Shown here: positions 32,046-41,710 of the stretch, piece by piece
How the letters are laid out: every line of letters starts with the position of its first letter
Numbering within the stretch: position 1 is the first letter of the stretch
From: an uncultured Porphyromonas sp.
GTDB lineage: Bacteria > Bacteroidota > Bacteroidia > Bacteroidales > Porphyromonadaceae
Reading direction: 5' to 3'
Length of the DNA: 53,800 nt
Assembly: GCF_947254915.1 (NCBI RefSeq)
Contig: NZ_CAMYEZ010000001.1
Coordinates: 1 to 53,800 of the forward strand
Position numbers and translations under genes: made by a program
The notes under the pieces: model-generated
Told to the model about the DNA's origin: nothing
Seen by the model: only the letters and a program-made list of their open reading frames with translations
The model's database searches: none

Positions 32046-33638
32046 ATGGCACAAGAGCTACATGACCAGACTACCGATGTGCGCACGATGCCATCGTCTC
32101 GCACGCAGCGTATCGCTCGCAATACGCTCTTTCTCTTCGTGCGTATGGCGGTGGTCACCCTACTCTCCCTCTATATTTCTAGGGAGCTCCTAGCAGCGCT
32201 CGGGGTAGAGGACTTTGGGGTCTATCAGGTGGTGGGGAGCTTGGTGACCGCCTTTGGCTTTGTCAATGGGGCGATGGTCGCCGCCACACAGCGCTTCTAC
32301 TCCTACGAGCTGGGACGGGGCAACGACTCAGGCGTGGGGCGCATCTACAGTGTCTCGATCGTGGCGCAGCTACTACTGATCCTACTCATCTGCGCCGTGG
32401 CGATCCCCTTCGGTCTATGGTACGTGCCGAGCCATCTGGTGGCTCCGCCTGAGCGACTGACGGTGGCGCTGTGGATCTACTTTATCTCCCTGGGCACCTT
32501 CGTGGTCAACATGCTGCTCACCCCGTTTCAAAGCCTTATAGTCTCTCACGAGCGGATGAATCTCTTTGCCCTGCTCAGCATCGTGGACATCTCGCTACGA
32601 CTAGGTGCCGTGCTACTCCTGAAGGCATACGCTGACGACAAGCTCCTCCTCTACCCTATCCTGCTCCTTGTCGTCAGTGGCGTGATGGCGCTCTGCTACG
32701 TGGGGTGCACGCGTAGGCTCTTTCGTCAGGTACACTTTCGCTGGGTACGGGACAGGTCGGCTTACCGAGAGATACTCTCCTACTCGGGGTGGAACCTCTT
32801 TGGCAATCTCGCTGCCGTGGCGCAAACTCAGGGAATTAATATTGTCTACAACTACTTCTTCGGACCAGTTCTAAATGCAGCTTTTGGTATTGTCAACTCG
32901 GTGCGAGGTGCGCTCATCACCTTTGCCAACAACTACCAGATGGCCGCCAATCCGCAGATTATCAAGTCGTACGCTGCTGAGGAGTATGGCTACCTGCACA
33001 AGCTCATCTGCGCCAGTGCTAAGATCTCCTACCTGCTGATGCTCTGCGTAGTTATTCCCTTTGCGCTAGACATAGACCTACTGCTCCGTCTGTGGCTTGT
33101 CAAGCCTCCTGCCTATGCGAGCCTACTGCTCCAGTTGACGCTCGTCGTACTGCTCATAGAGAGTCTCTCAGGTGCACTTATGACAGGAGTACAAGCGACG
33201 GGGCGTGTCCGCACTTACCAGGTAATCGTAGGTAGTATGATTATTATGATCCTGCCACTCTCGATGCTCGCTTTCTGGTTGGGCGCCCCTCCTGAGTACT
33301 CTATATACATTAATATATTAGTATCTATAGCGTGCCTAGCGGTACGACTTAGACTCTCTTACAAATATCACGCTCTAGGCGTGGGCTACTACCTAAAGCG
33401 GGTGGTGCTACCTATCTTGCCACCGACCATAATTATGGTACTAGGAGCTTACCTCTATCGGCACCTACTCCCCTACGTAGGCTCTATCTGGGGACTACTG
33501 GTGGCGTCTATCTTGCTTGGCGGATTGTGTGTCGTGGTCATCTTAACGCTCTCGCTGACTGTCGAAGAGAGACGACTCGTAAAGGGCTACCTGCATCTCT
33601 CCAAGAGGAGACTGGTCCCAAAGAACTTACTAGACTAA
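32046..33638 (+). CDS. Polysaccharide/O-antigen flippase (Wzx-like, MOP superfamily)
   Basis: A 530-residue integral membrane protein with about 12-14 hydrophobic segments. The N-terminal pattern RIARNTLFLFVRMAVVTLLS followed by GVEDFGVYQVVGSLV and an RFYSYELGRG loop is typical of oligosaccharide flippases of the polysaccharide-synthesis MATE-like family. It would move lipid-linked repeat units across the inner membrane. The first gene of the second polysaccharide locus, it is followed after 4 bases by the pyruvyltransferase gene. A divergent lipoprotein gene lies upstream, and a -7 box precedes the start. The substrate is not predictable. Confidence 0.88.
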   Translation: MAQELHDQTTDVRTMPSSRTQRIARNTLFLFVRMAVVTLLSLYISRELLAALGVEDFGVYQVVGSLVTAFGFVNGAMVAATQRFYSYELGRGNDSGVGRIYSVSIVAQLLLILLICAVAIPFGLWYVPSHLVAPPERLTVALWIYFISLGTFVVNMLLTPFQSLIVSHERMNLFALLSIVDISLRLGAVLLLKAYADDKLLLYPILLLVVSGVMALCYVGCTRRLFRQVHFRWVRDRSAYREILSYSGWNLFGNLAAVAQTQGINIVYNYFFGPVLNAAFGIVNSVRGALITFANNYQMAANPQIIKSYAAEEYGYLHKLICASAKISYLLMLCVVIPFALDIDLLLRLWLVKPPAYASLLLQLTLVVLLIESLSGALMTGVQATGRVRTYQVIVGSMIIMILPLSMLAFWLGAPPEYSIYINILVSIACLAVRLRLSYKYHALGVGYYLKRVVLPILPPTIIMVLGAYLYRHLLPYVGSIWGLLVASILLGGLCVVVILTLSLTVEERRLVKGYLHLSKRRLVPKNLLD

Positions 33639-33642
33639 GACG

Positions 33643-34752
33643 ATGACGACAAAACGAATCCATATACTGACCCATCCCCTAGGGGCTAACTATGGTGGTA
33701 TCATGCAGGCCTATGCGCTACAGCAAGCCTTGCGCCAGATGGACTACGAGCCTGTGACGCTAGACATACCCTACGACCGTCGCTCTCGGCTAAGGCGATG
33801 GGCTGAGGCGCAGGTTCGCACTGTCAAGCGAATCTCCTACGATCAATCTATACGATCGGAGCGTGTCGTACTACAGCACACGTCTCGCTTCGTACAGCAG
33901 CACATCACGCTCTCGCCACCGCTACGCAGTGACGCACAGCTACGACAATACTACCGCAAGCAGCCCGCTCATGCCTATATCGTGGGAAGTGATCAAGTGT
34001 GGCGACAGGAGTTTGTCCCGATGCTGGACGACTACTTCCTCGGCTTTATCCCTGAGACAGATCCAGTGCGACGCATCGCCTATGCGGCTTCTTTTGGAGT
34101 AGAGCCGATAGACATAGCTCCTGAGCGGACGGCTCTCTACAGTGAGCTCTTGAGTCGCTTTGTGGCTATATCGGTGCGTGAGAGCTCGGCCGTGCCACTC
34201 TTAGAGCAACGATTTGGCGCCTCTGCGCAGTGGGTACTGGACCCGACGATGCTCTTCACGAGGGAGGAGTACATTGACCAGCTTGGACTGCTAGAGGAGC
34301 CTTCGGGAGAGGTTTTCGCCTATATGCTAACGCACTCGCCACACAAGGAGGAGCTCGCACGGCAGATCGCTGAGTCGCATCATACGACCTGCCAACTCTT
34401 CGCTCCGTGGCGCCACTGGACGGAGCGTGGACGAGGGCTGGAGGCGTGCATCTTGCCTCCCGTAGAGAGGTGGCTCGAGGGGATCCTCAACGCTCAGTGC
34501 GTGGTGACGGACTCCTTCCACGGGGTTGCCTTCTCGCTCATCTTTGGCAAGCCGTTTGTTGCTATCGTCAACAGCAGTGCTGGATGCAGTCGCTTTGACA
34601 CCCTGATCAAGCTCTTTAATCTGGAGCACCATCAGGAGGGAGCGTATGAGCTGGTCAGCTCGCCTCAGTGCTACGATGTGAAGGCTATTGCGCAGACTCT
34701 AGCACACTGTCGTACTACTTCCATAGACTTCCTGCAGAGTGCTTTGCACTGA
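33643..34752 (+). CDS. Polysaccharide pyruvyl transferase family protein
   Basis: A 369-residue enzyme of the CsaB/WcaK-type family, which transfers pyruvate from phosphoenolpyruvate to sugars as a ketal or acts on related surface glycans. The N-terminal HPLGANYGGIMQAYALQQAL (12-31) is the family opening, with YIVGSDQVWRQEF near 115-125 and VTDSFHGVAFSLIFGKPFV in the C-terminal half (about 287-305), which holds the conserved histidine. It starts 4 bases after the flippase gene. A pyruvylated surface polysaccharide is suggested, but the acceptor is unknown. Confidence 0.88.
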   Translation: MTTKRIHILTHPLGANYGGIMQAYALQQALRQMDYEPVTLDIPYDRRSRLRRWAEAQVRTVKRISYDQSIRSERVVLQHTSRFVQQHITLSPPLRSDAQLRQYYRKQPAHAYIVGSDQVWRQEFVPMLDDYFLGFIPETDPVRRIAYAASFGVEPIDIAPERTALYSELLSRFVAISVRESSAVPLLEQRFGASAQWVLDPTMLFTREEYIDQLGLLEEPSGEVFAYMLTHSPHKEELARQIAESHHTTCQLFAPWRHWTERGRGLEACILPPVERWLEGILNAQCVVTDSFHGVAFSLIFGKPFVAIVNSSAGCSRFDTLIKLFNLEHHQEGAYELVSSPQCYDVKAIAQTLAHCRTTSIDFLQSALH

Positions 34753-34803
34753 CTGGGCTTGTCAGCGATTTACGTAACCGACGATTGAATCACTTATTAT
34801 CCG

Positions 34804-34811
34804 TACCTTTG
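34804..34811 (+). promoter_or_regulatory. Internal -7 box before the Wza-like gene
   Basis: TACCTTTG follows a TTG (34785-34787) by 16 bases, slightly short of the usual spacing. It would give a leader of about 115 bases before the start at 34932 and split the export genes from the flippase-pyruvyltransferase pair. Confidence 0.55.
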
Positions 34812-34931
34812 CTCTTATCTAAAAACTCTAAAATCTATAGTAAGGAGAGTGGCTGTAGAAAGAGACTGGTGAAGAGAGTCAGACTCTTTTGGTACAAACT
34901 CTCTAAGCGACTATACATACTTAGCTTACGA

Positions 34932-35753
34932 ATGAAACCTTTAGTTCGCACACACACTTCCACTCTCTGCAGCTTGCTCATAGCTAGTCTCTTGCTCATA
35001 GCAACTTCTTGTGCATCACGCAAAGATGTCGTCTACCTACAAGATGCGACGAATGGAGCTGTCACTCAATATACTATCCCCGTACCTCGTATCGCCAAGG
35101 GAGATATGCTGGGCATCACGGTCAACTCAAAAAATCGCGAACTCTCGGAGCCTTTTAACCTCCCTATGGTCGGATACTATAGCTCCTTTGGGGTCTCAGC
35201 GGCCACCTCTCAGCAAGGCTACATCGTAGATGATGAGGGTTACATTGCTTTTCCCACACTAGGACGCATCCACGTAGAGGGGCTAACACGCAATGAGCTC
35301 AACACAAAGATTGTTGCAGAGCTCCGTGACAAGGGCTTTCTCAACGATGCTACTGTCACCGTCTCTCTACTCAATGCGCAGGTATCGGTACTCGGTGAGG
35401 TGGCTCACCCAGGGCGCTTCCCAATGGTAAGTGACCAGCTATCCCTCCTAGACGCTATCGCCATGGCGGGCGACCTAACCATACAAGGGCGCAGAGACAA
35501 TGTACTGGTCATCCGAGAGATCAACGGGGAGCGACACATCGTGGCTCACGACCTACGTAGTGACAAGATATTTGACTCTCCCTGCTATTTCCTCCGTCAG
35601 GGAGATATCGTATATGTAGAGCCAAACGCTGCCAAGGCGCAGACAGCCAGTATAAACCCCAACAACAATGTGGGCACTTGGCTCAGTATCGTCAGCACAG
35701 CTACTTCTCTGACTACTTTTGTCGTCACCATCGTAGCTAACCAGAGGCGATAA
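34932..35753 (+). CDS. Polysaccharide export lipoprotein (Wza-like, SLBB domain)
   Basis: A 273-residue outer-membrane export protein. A lipoprotein signal ends in LLIATSC, followed by ASRKDVVYLQD. The polysaccharide export domain includes YTIPVPRIAKGDMLGITVNS and YIVDDEGYIAFPTLGRIHVEG. An SLBB domain with VSVLGEVAHPGRFPM and AIAMAGDLTIQGRRDNVLVIR follows. Near the C-terminus is a hydrophobic segment (IVSTATSLTTFVVTIVANQ). An in-frame GTG at 34668 lies inside the previous gene, but the promoter and signal peptide select the ATG at 34932. The tyrosine autokinase gene follows after 47 bases, the usual Wza-Wzc pairing. Confidence 0.9.
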   Translation: MKPLVRTHTSTLCSLLIASLLLIATSCASRKDVVYLQDATNGAVTQYTIPVPRIAKGDMLGITVNSKNRELSEPFNLPMVGYYSSFGVSAATSQQGYIVDDEGYIAFPTLGRIHVEGLTRNELNTKIVAELRDKGFLNDATVTVSLLNAQVSVLGEVAHPGRFPMVSDQLSLLDAIAMAGDLTIQGRRDNVLVIREINGERHIVAHDLRSDKIFDSPCYFLRQGDIVYVEPNAAKAQTASINPNNNVGTWLSIVSTATSLTTFVVTIVANQRR

Positions 35754-35800
35754 GCTCTCTCTGCGCTCACACCTACCACTCAGCATGGTTTATTTTTAGT

Positions 35801-38284
35801 ATGGAATACGCTACAGATTCTATCCAGCAGGAGCCTGCACACTCTCCAGAGGAGACCAGCACGCTCTCCCTGCAAGACATACTCATAATCCTTAAGGCCA
35901 ACTGGCTCTTCATACTGCTATCGCTCATCGTATGCCTAGCTCTAGGATTCCTATATATCAAGTCCTCCCCGCATCAGTACAGTCGCTCTGCTAGCCTCTT
36001 GATCAAGAGCGAGACTCCAATGAACTCTGCTATGCAGCAACTGGCTCAGTTTGCAGGAGATAAGCACGCCTACAGCGATGATGTCTCCAATCAGATCATC
36101 ATCCTAAGCACGGAGCGTGTCGTCAGCGAGACTGTACGTCGTCTAGGTCTAGACGTGCAGTACCATTACCGTGCTGGCCTACGAGAGAAAGACCTTTACA
36201 AGCAGTCGCCCGTCTCTATCCGCTTTGTCAATGCAGATCCAGATGAAAAGATTACACTCCGTGTCAAGCCAGACAAGGGATCTGACAGCCAAGTCATACT
36301 CTACGACATCAAGAGTTCGCTCGTAGGCAAGGTTCAGGAGCCTATCACGGCACCTCTAGGCGACACCATCGCGACACCCATTGGTCAGGTAGTCGTAGAG
36401 GCAACACCATACTACAGCAACTTCCCTAACTATGAGGTGCTGAAGGTGCAGAAAGAGAACTTTCACTCCGTCGTGGATAGCTATATGAGCTCTCTCCAAG
36501 TATCACTCCAGCAGAAAGATGCTTCCGTCATCAAGCTTACCATGCAGTCTAGCAATCCACAGCTCGCCGAGGACTTTCTCTCTACCCTCATCCTCGTCTA
36601 CACAGAGCTAGAGCGCGAGGACAAGGTGAAGGTTGCTGAGAGCACCCAGCGCTTCGTCGATGACCGCCTAGCGATCATTAGCTCTGAGCTAGGACAGGTA
36701 GACGCTGAGATCGAAGGCTTCAAGCAGTCACAGCAGATCGCTGATATACAGGCCGAAGCTCAGGAATATATCAAGGGGCGCTCAGAAATCAAGACGCGTC
36801 TCGTCGAGCTCAACAATAGTATCTCCATCGCTCAGTTTGTCCGTGGACACCTCAAGGACAAGAATCAGATGGAGGCGCTCATACCCGCCAATGTGGGCAT
36901 AGCCTCTCCTGCCATTGAAGCTGCTATCGCTAAATACAACGAGCTCCTGCTCAAGCGTGACCAACTACAAGCCAACTCTAGTAGCCAGAACCCACTCGTT
37001 CAGGAGCTCAACACTCAGCTTGCTGCTCAGAGGCTCTCTATCATCACCTCCATAGATAACCTCATATCGACCCTCGAAGTGGAGCGACAAGGTATACTCT
37101 CAGAGCAGTCTAGCTATAAGGGTCGCATCACCTCCGTGCCTATGCAGGAGCGCATCGTAGGGAGCATCTACCGACAGCAGAAGATCAAGGAGGAGCTCTA
37201 CCTCTTCCTCCTCAACGTACGGGAGCAAAACGCACTCTCCATAGAGTCGGCCGAGTCAAACGCACGACTCATCCAAGCACCCACAGGGCCTGTCGCACCT
37301 GTCAGCCCTCGTGTCCCAATCATCATACTGGCTGCTGGTCTGCTCGGACTGCTAATCCCAACGGCCATAATCTACATACGTAGCATCGCTAACAATAAGG
37401 TACGTGGCAAGGCAGACATAGAGCGCTACACGACTATACCTGTACTAGGAGAGGTGCCCCACTACAAAGCCTCCAAGCATCACGTCAAGAGTACTGCTGA
37501 GCACCTGAAGGATCAGCTCATCGGTCTGACACCAAAGGAGCAGAGTGAGGTAATCGATCAGGCTTCACGAACGTTTATCGTCGGGCGCCATCGGCGTAGT
37601 CTCGTCTCGGAGGCTTTCACCGTAATACGCTCCAACATCTCTTTCTTAGCTCCTGATAATGGAGCTCCAGTCAAGCGCATCCTAGTCACCTCCGCTATAC
37701 CTGGATCGGGTAAGACTTTTACCTCGTCCAATCTAGCTCTAAGCTTAGCTCTGTCGGGCAAGCGGGTACTCCTCATAGACTGCGACATTCGCAAGAACAC
37801 CCTCTCGAAAGCAATCGGTATGCACTGCAGAGGTCAACTAGGACTCTCCTCCTATCTCTCTGATGCTCGGATTACACCAGAGCAGATTATGTCTCCCTCG
37901 CTACAGACTGAGTCTCTCATCTTCCTGCCCAGTGGTCCCATACCTCCCAATCCTACTGAGCTACTTATGTCGCCACGCTTTGAGGAGCTTCTGCAGTATG
38001 CAGATGAAGCCTTTGACTATATCGTCCTGGACACGATACCTGTCCTCAATCTCGCTGATACACGAGTCATCAGTCATCTGACCGACATTACGATTATGGT
38101 CATTCGTGAGAATCACCTACCACGTCGTCTCCTTCCCGAGCTGGAGGCTCTCTATCGTGATAAGCGACTCAAGGGACTATGCGTCGTACTCAATGATGCT
38201 GGCGTAGGAGCCTCCGCCTATGGATATGGCTACGGCAGTTACGGTTATGGTAGCTACGGTAACTATGGCAGTGAAAAGGAGTAA
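35801..38284 (+). CDS. Polysaccharide co-polymerase and tyrosine autokinase (Wzc-like BY-kinase)
   Basis: An 827-residue inner-membrane protein controlling polysaccharide chain length and export. A Wzz-type periplasmic domain lies between membrane segments at about 34-53 and 503-525, with long coiled coils (about 260-330 and 385-430) and a GNVR-type region. The cytoplasmic kinase domain has Walker A IPGSGKTFTSSNLALSLALS near 632 and Walker A' VLLIDCDIRKNTL. The C-terminal tail (about 806-823) is a glycine-tyrosine cluster with about eight tyrosines for autophosphorylation. Walker B-like IVLDTIPVL is near 747. A PHP phosphatase follows after 36 bases. The assignment is secure. Confidence 0.94.
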   Translation: MEYATDSIQQEPAHSPEETSTLSLQDILIILKANWLFILLSLIVCLALGFLYIKSSPHQYSRSASLLIKSETPMNSAMQQLAQFAGDKHAYSDDVSNQIIILSTERVVSETVRRLGLDVQYHYRAGLREKDLYKQSPVSIRFVNADPDEKITLRVKPDKGSDSQVILYDIKSSLVGKVQEPITAPLGDTIATPIGQVVVEATPYYSNFPNYEVLKVQKENFHSVVDSYMSSLQVSLQQKDASVIKLTMQSSNPQLAEDFLSTLILVYTELEREDKVKVAESTQRFVDDRLAIISSELGQVDAEIEGFKQSQQIADIQAEAQEYIKGRSEIKTRLVELNNSISIAQFVRGHLKDKNQMEALIPANVGIASPAIEAAIAKYNELLLKRDQLQANSSSQNPLVQELNTQLAAQRLSIITSIDNLISTLEVERQGILSEQSSYKGRITSVPMQERIVGSIYRQQKIKEELYLFLLNVREQNALSIESAESNARLIQAPTGPVAPVSPRVPIIILAAGLLGLLIPTAIIYIRSIANNKVRGKADIERYTTIPVLGEVPHYKASKHHVKSTAEHLKDQLIGLTPKEQSEVIDQASRTFIVGRHRRSLVSEAFTVIRSNISFLAPDNGAPVKRILVTSAIPGSGKTFTSSNLALSLALSGKRVLLIDCDIRKNTLSKAIGMHCRGQLGLSSYLSDARITPEQIMSPSLQTESLIFLPSGPIPPNPTELLMSPRFEELLQYADEAFDYIVLDTIPVLNLADTRVISHLTDITIMVIRENHLPRRLLPELEALYRDKRLKGLCVVLNDAGVGASAYGYGYGSYGYGSYGNYGSEKE

Positions 38285-38320
38285 GACTGTGTGCTAGTGC
38301 TACAATAAACAGATAGACAC

Positions 38321-39067
38321 ATGTGGTGGTTCACGAAGCATAAGAAAGTAGACATCATCTCTGCAGGCTGGCTCGAGGGGATGACAGACATACACTGTCA
38401 CCTCGTCCCTGCTGTCGATGACGGAAGTCGCTCTCTTGAGGAGACCCGCCAGCTCATTGAGACGATGCGCTCTATCGGCATCCAACGCATCATCACCACA
38501 CCACATATCTATAGGCGCTACCCTCACAACGATAGCAATACCCTCCAGCAGGAGCTAGAGCAATTGCTCCCAAAGCTGTCGGATATGGGGGTTCCTCTGA
38601 TGCTAGGCGCTGAGCATATGCTGGACGAAGGCTTTGAGGCGCACCTTGACAAGCCTCTTCTCACGCTAGGAGACAGCAAGTACCTACTCGTAGAGACCTC
38701 ATTCGTAGGAGCTCCTCTAGACCTCTATCGACTCATTCAATCAGTCATTGTGTCTGGAGCCATCCCTATGCTCGCACACCCTGAGCGATACCTCTATATG
38801 GATGATAAGACATACGACCACCTGCGAGGTGCAGGCTGTGCCTTCCAGCTCAATCTCTTCAGTCTCACGGGGATGTATGGAGAGCAGGTACAGCAACGTG
38901 CTCAGCAGCTCCTCGAGCGTGGGGTCTACAGCTTTGTAGGCACGGACACCCATCGGATAGAGCTCTTTCGCAGGACCATTTCATCTGCCAAGACCTATAC
39001 TAGATACGAAGAACCTATACGCACACTTATAAAGAACAATGATACGCTCATAACCACACACCTGTGA
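38321..39067 (+). CDS. PHP-type tyrosine-protein phosphatase (CpsB/YwqE-like)
   Basis: A 248-residue manganese-dependent phosphatase that dephosphorylates the neighbouring BY-kinase and so controls polysaccharide assembly. The PHP metal motif DIHCHLVPAVDDG (23-35, with His25 and His27) is followed by RIITTPHIYRRYP, GAEHMLDEGF, ERYLYM (after MLAHP) and VGTDTHR, all family metal-site motifs. It belongs to the type found in Gram-positive capsule loci and also common in Bacteroidota, not the low-molecular-weight Wzb type. The start at 38321 begins MWWFTKHKKVD. Position directly after the kinase gene supports the role. Confidence 0.92.
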   Translation: MWWFTKHKKVDIISAGWLEGMTDIHCHLVPAVDDGSRSLEETRQLIETMRSIGIQRIITTPHIYRRYPHNDSNTLQQELEQLLPKLSDMGVPLMLGAEHMLDEGFEAHLDKPLLTLGDSKYLLVETSFVGAPLDLYRLIQSVIVSGAIPMLAHPERYLYMDDKTYDHLRGAGCAFQLNLFSLTGMYGEQVQQRAQQLLERGVYSFVGTDTHRIELFRRTISSAKTYTRYEEPIRTLIKNNDTLITTHL

Positions 39068-39104
39068 GCCCCATCCCAAAAACGACTAACAGCACTTGAT
39101 CATT

Positions 39105-41132
39105 ATGAAGACAAAAGTATTCCTACGGAAATGCTTAGGTAGTCGGTATGTCAACTACCGCATCATCGCACTCATTGACTTACTGCTGAGTGTCATCGCT
39201 TCGCTGTCCGCTGTTTTCATCGCTAGCTACGCACTCCTGACGCTCACGGGGATCTACTTTCACGAGGCTGTGGCTGAGTATACAGGTATTGACCACCCAA
39301 CTCTTTCATTTATCGTACTCTCGGGAGGGTTTTCTCTACTGATACTCCTACTCTTCCCAGTCTACAAGGGGATCATCCGTATCCGCACCTTCTCTTACGG
39401 CTTTAACTACCTTTGGCTCTCACTATGCAAGGCGCTCGTCCTTGGACTAACCTTAGGCGTACTGTCTAGAGAGTGGCTCTTTGGGGTGGTATACTTCGCA
39501 CTAGACACCCTCTTCACCCTCTTCTTCCTAACGGGCTTCAGAACTGTCGTGCAGTTCATTTGGAGCTTTGTCAATGGGGCTCCCTCGACAATGAGTCGCA
39601 CGCCAGCTCTCATCTTCGGTGTTGATGACCGATCCTCGCAACTTGCCGACAAGCTCTCCAACTCCTATCAGGGCAAAGGGCTCTACGTCGTAGGCTTTGT
39701 CGAGACCAACCAACCGACCGAAAAGATGACCGTCGGAGGCAAACCAATCTTCTACACGCCAGACACCGCCGCCTTCTCTGCACTACTGGACAAGCACCAT
39801 ATCTCCGTCCTCCTCTTCTCTGGTTACGATGTGCTGCACGAGAATGCCCCCTTTGCATCAATCTGCATAGACCGCAAGATTCGTCTCCTCGTTGATCAGG
39901 AGCCACGACGCATACTCAACGTGGACAGTCGTCCACCCATCGAGGAGATACAGATTGAGGACATACTGGGTCGTGAGTCCATCTTCCTCAACATGAAGCC
40001 TATCTCAGAGGCGCTGCACGACAAGACCATCCTCGTAACAGGAGCGACAGGCTCTATCGGCAGTGAGATAGTACGTCAGCTAGCTCGGCTTGAGCCTCAG
40101 CTGATTGTGCTCTTTGACATAGCGGAGACACCTATGCACGAGTTGCGCCTAGAGCTACAGCGTTGCTATCCGAGTGGTCACTTTGCCTATGTCATGGGAG
40201 ACATACGCAATCCTCAGCGACTAGACTTTGTCATGCGCAAGTTTCACCCCGACAAAGTCTTTCACGCAGCAGCCTATAAGCACGTTCCGCTTATGGAGGA
40301 GAACCCCTGTGAGGCAGTCACAACCAACATCATCGGCACCTTCAACATAGCAAGCAAATGCCTTGAGTATGGTGTCGAGCAGATGGTCATGCTCTCAACG
40401 GACAAAGCGGTCAACCCCAGTAGCGTCATGGGAGCTACTAAGCGCTTCTGCGAAATGATCGTCCAGAGCTTAGACCTAGCCATCAAGCGTGGAGAGGTGC
40501 TAGCAGAGGTGCCGACACGCTTTGCGACGACACGCTTCGGCAACGTACTCAACTCGGCTGGCTCCGTCATCCCCACCTTCAAGCATCAATTGCAGCGGGG
40601 CGGACCACTGACAGTCACCGACCCTCGCATCGAGCGTTACTTCATGACCATCCCCGAGGCTAGCCAACTAGTTCTAGAGGCCAGCATGCTCTCTCGTGGC
40701 GGTGAGGTCTTTGTCTTTGATATGGGCGACCTCGTCAAGATAGCTGACCTAGCCAAGCGTATGATACAGCTAGCTGGCTACGAGCCCGACAAGGACATCA
40801 AGATCATTTACACTGGTCTACGTCCTGGCGAGAAACTCTACGAGGAGACCATCCACGACAAGGAGAAAGACCTCCCTACGGCACACAACAAGATACATAT
40901 CGTACAGACCCGCGAGGAGTCTTTTGAGCGGATTCGCCTGATGGTACAGCTCTTCAAGCGTCTCGCCCACGAGGGAGATGTCAATGGTGTCGTCTACCTC
41001 CTCAAGAAGGCCATCCACGAGTACAAGAGTCTCAATAGCGAGACCTTTGCCGCCTTCGAGCGTGGAGAGCAGATCCCCTTTGATCTAGAGACTGAGCTAA
41101 ACAATATAGCCACTGAGCTAGCACAAAACTAA
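39105..41132 (+). CDS. Membrane-bound nucleotide-sugar 4,6-dehydratase/epimerase (FlaA1/CapD/WbpM-like)
   Basis: A 675-residue protein. The N-terminal 150 residues hold four membrane helices. A CoA-binding-like Rossmann segment follows (ALIFGVDDRSSQLADKL). The C-terminal SDR domain has NAD motif VTGATGSIGSEIVRQL near 312, DIRNPQRLDFVMRKFHPDKV, AAYKHVPLMEENPCEAV, and LSTDKAVNPSSVMGATKRF near 430, where Met replaces the usual catalytic Tyr, as in this subfamily. It makes 4-keto-6-deoxy sugars such as UDP-GlcNAc derivatives. The frame is open from a TTG at 39096; the ATG at 39105 (MKTKVFLRK) is preferred. It ends the second polysaccharide locus. Substrate unknown. Confidence 0.9.
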   Translation: MKTKVFLRKCLGSRYVNYRIIALIDLLLSVIASLSAVFIASYALLTLTGIYFHEAVAEYTGIDHPTLSFIVLSGGFSLLILLLFPVYKGIIRIRTFSYGFNYLWLSLCKALVLGLTLGVLSREWLFGVVYFALDTLFTLFFLTGFRTVVQFIWSFVNGAPSTMSRTPALIFGVDDRSSQLADKLSNSYQGKGLYVVGFVETNQPTEKMTVGGKPIFYTPDTAAFSALLDKHHISVLLFSGYDVLHENAPFASICIDRKIRLLVDQEPRRILNVDSRPPIEEIQIEDILGRESIFLNMKPISEALHDKTILVTGATGSIGSEIVRQLARLEPQLIVLFDIAETPMHELRLELQRCYPSGHFAYVMGDIRNPQRLDFVMRKFHPDKVFHAAAYKHVPLMEENPCEAVTTNIIGTFNIASKCLEYGVEQMVMLSTDKAVNPSSVMGATKRFCEMIVQSLDLAIKRGEVLAEVPTRFATTRFGNVLNSAGSVIPTFKHQLQRGGPLTVTDPRIERYFMTIPEASQLVLEASMLSRGGEVFVFDMGDLVKIADLAKRMIQLAGYEPDKDIKIIYTGLRPGEKLYEETIHDKEKDLPTAHNKIHIVQTREESFERIRLMVQLFKRLAHEGDVNGVVYLLKKAIHEYKSLNSETFAAFERGEQIPFDLETELNNIATELAQN

Positions 41133-41142
41133 CGCATCGCCA

Positions 41143-41172
41143 GGCTCACAGCAAGACCCTACGCAGTGAGCC
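41143..41172. terminator. Hairpin between convergent dehydratase and aroK genes
   Basis: GGCTCAC (41143-41149) pairs perfectly with GTGAGCC (41166-41172) over a 16-base loop. It lies between the two stop codons and may terminate both. Confidence 0.45.
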
Positions 41173-41173
41173 A

Positions 41174-41710
41174 CTACGCCTTCAGACGCAGTTGCTGGGC
41201 TATCCAGCTAGCTATCTTCGCCTCGCTGTTGATGCCTTGCTTAGCGAGAGCCTCCATATCAATCGTGTGATGAGCCCGACTGTAGATCGGCTCACGCAGA
41301 CGCATCGCCTCTGCGACATGCTGACGGAGCTCCTCACCCGAGAGGTGCGCCACAGAGGGACGGGTACGCTTCGTGAGCTCTAGTCGCTGAGCTAGCGTCT
41401 CACTACTGTAGCGCAGGTAGAGCACAGTACCACTCTCTATCAGCACATCCATATTGTCGTGGTAAATAGGCAAGCCACCACCCGTAGCGATGACCGCATC
41501 ATTGAGCCCCGCAATCTCCTCGAGGATCATCCGCTCTTTCTGGCGAAAGTACTCCTCTCCATGCAGCCGAAAGAGGTCAGACACCCGCTGACGAAAGCGA
41601 CTCTCGATGTAGATGTCTGTATCTACAAATTCATAGCCTAGTAGCTCCGCCAGCATACGACCTACGGTACTCTTGCCAGCACTCATATAGCCGATCAGAT
41701 AGAGTGTCAT
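41174..41710 (-). CDS. aroK: Shikimate kinase
   Basis: Phosphorylates shikimate in the aromatic amino-acid pathway. The 178-residue protein has the P-loop GYMSAGKSTVG (7-17), FVDTD with the conserved aspartates near 30-34, an ERMI helix, and GGGLPIYHDN as the shikimate-binding loop near 79-88. TKRTRP near the LID is also typical. Its ATG overlaps the stop of the upstream HD-domain gene by 4 bases (ATGA), so the two are coupled. Length agrees with the family (about 170-180). Confidence 0.95.
   Translation of the reverse strand: MTLYLIGYMSAGKSTVGRMLAELLGYEFVDTDIYIESRFRQRVSDLFRLHGEEYFRQKERMILEEIAGLNDAVIATGGGLPIYHDNMDVLIESGTVLYLRYSSETLAQRLELTKRTRPSVAHLSGEELRQHVAEAMRLREPIYSRAHHTIDMEALAKQGINSEAKIASWIAQQLRLKA

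Noticed and set aside
34668..34931. 88-codon N-terminal extension of the Wza-like protein
   Set aside because: It overlaps the pyruvyltransferase gene. A promoter lies inside it, and the lipoprotein signal begins at the ATG at 34932.
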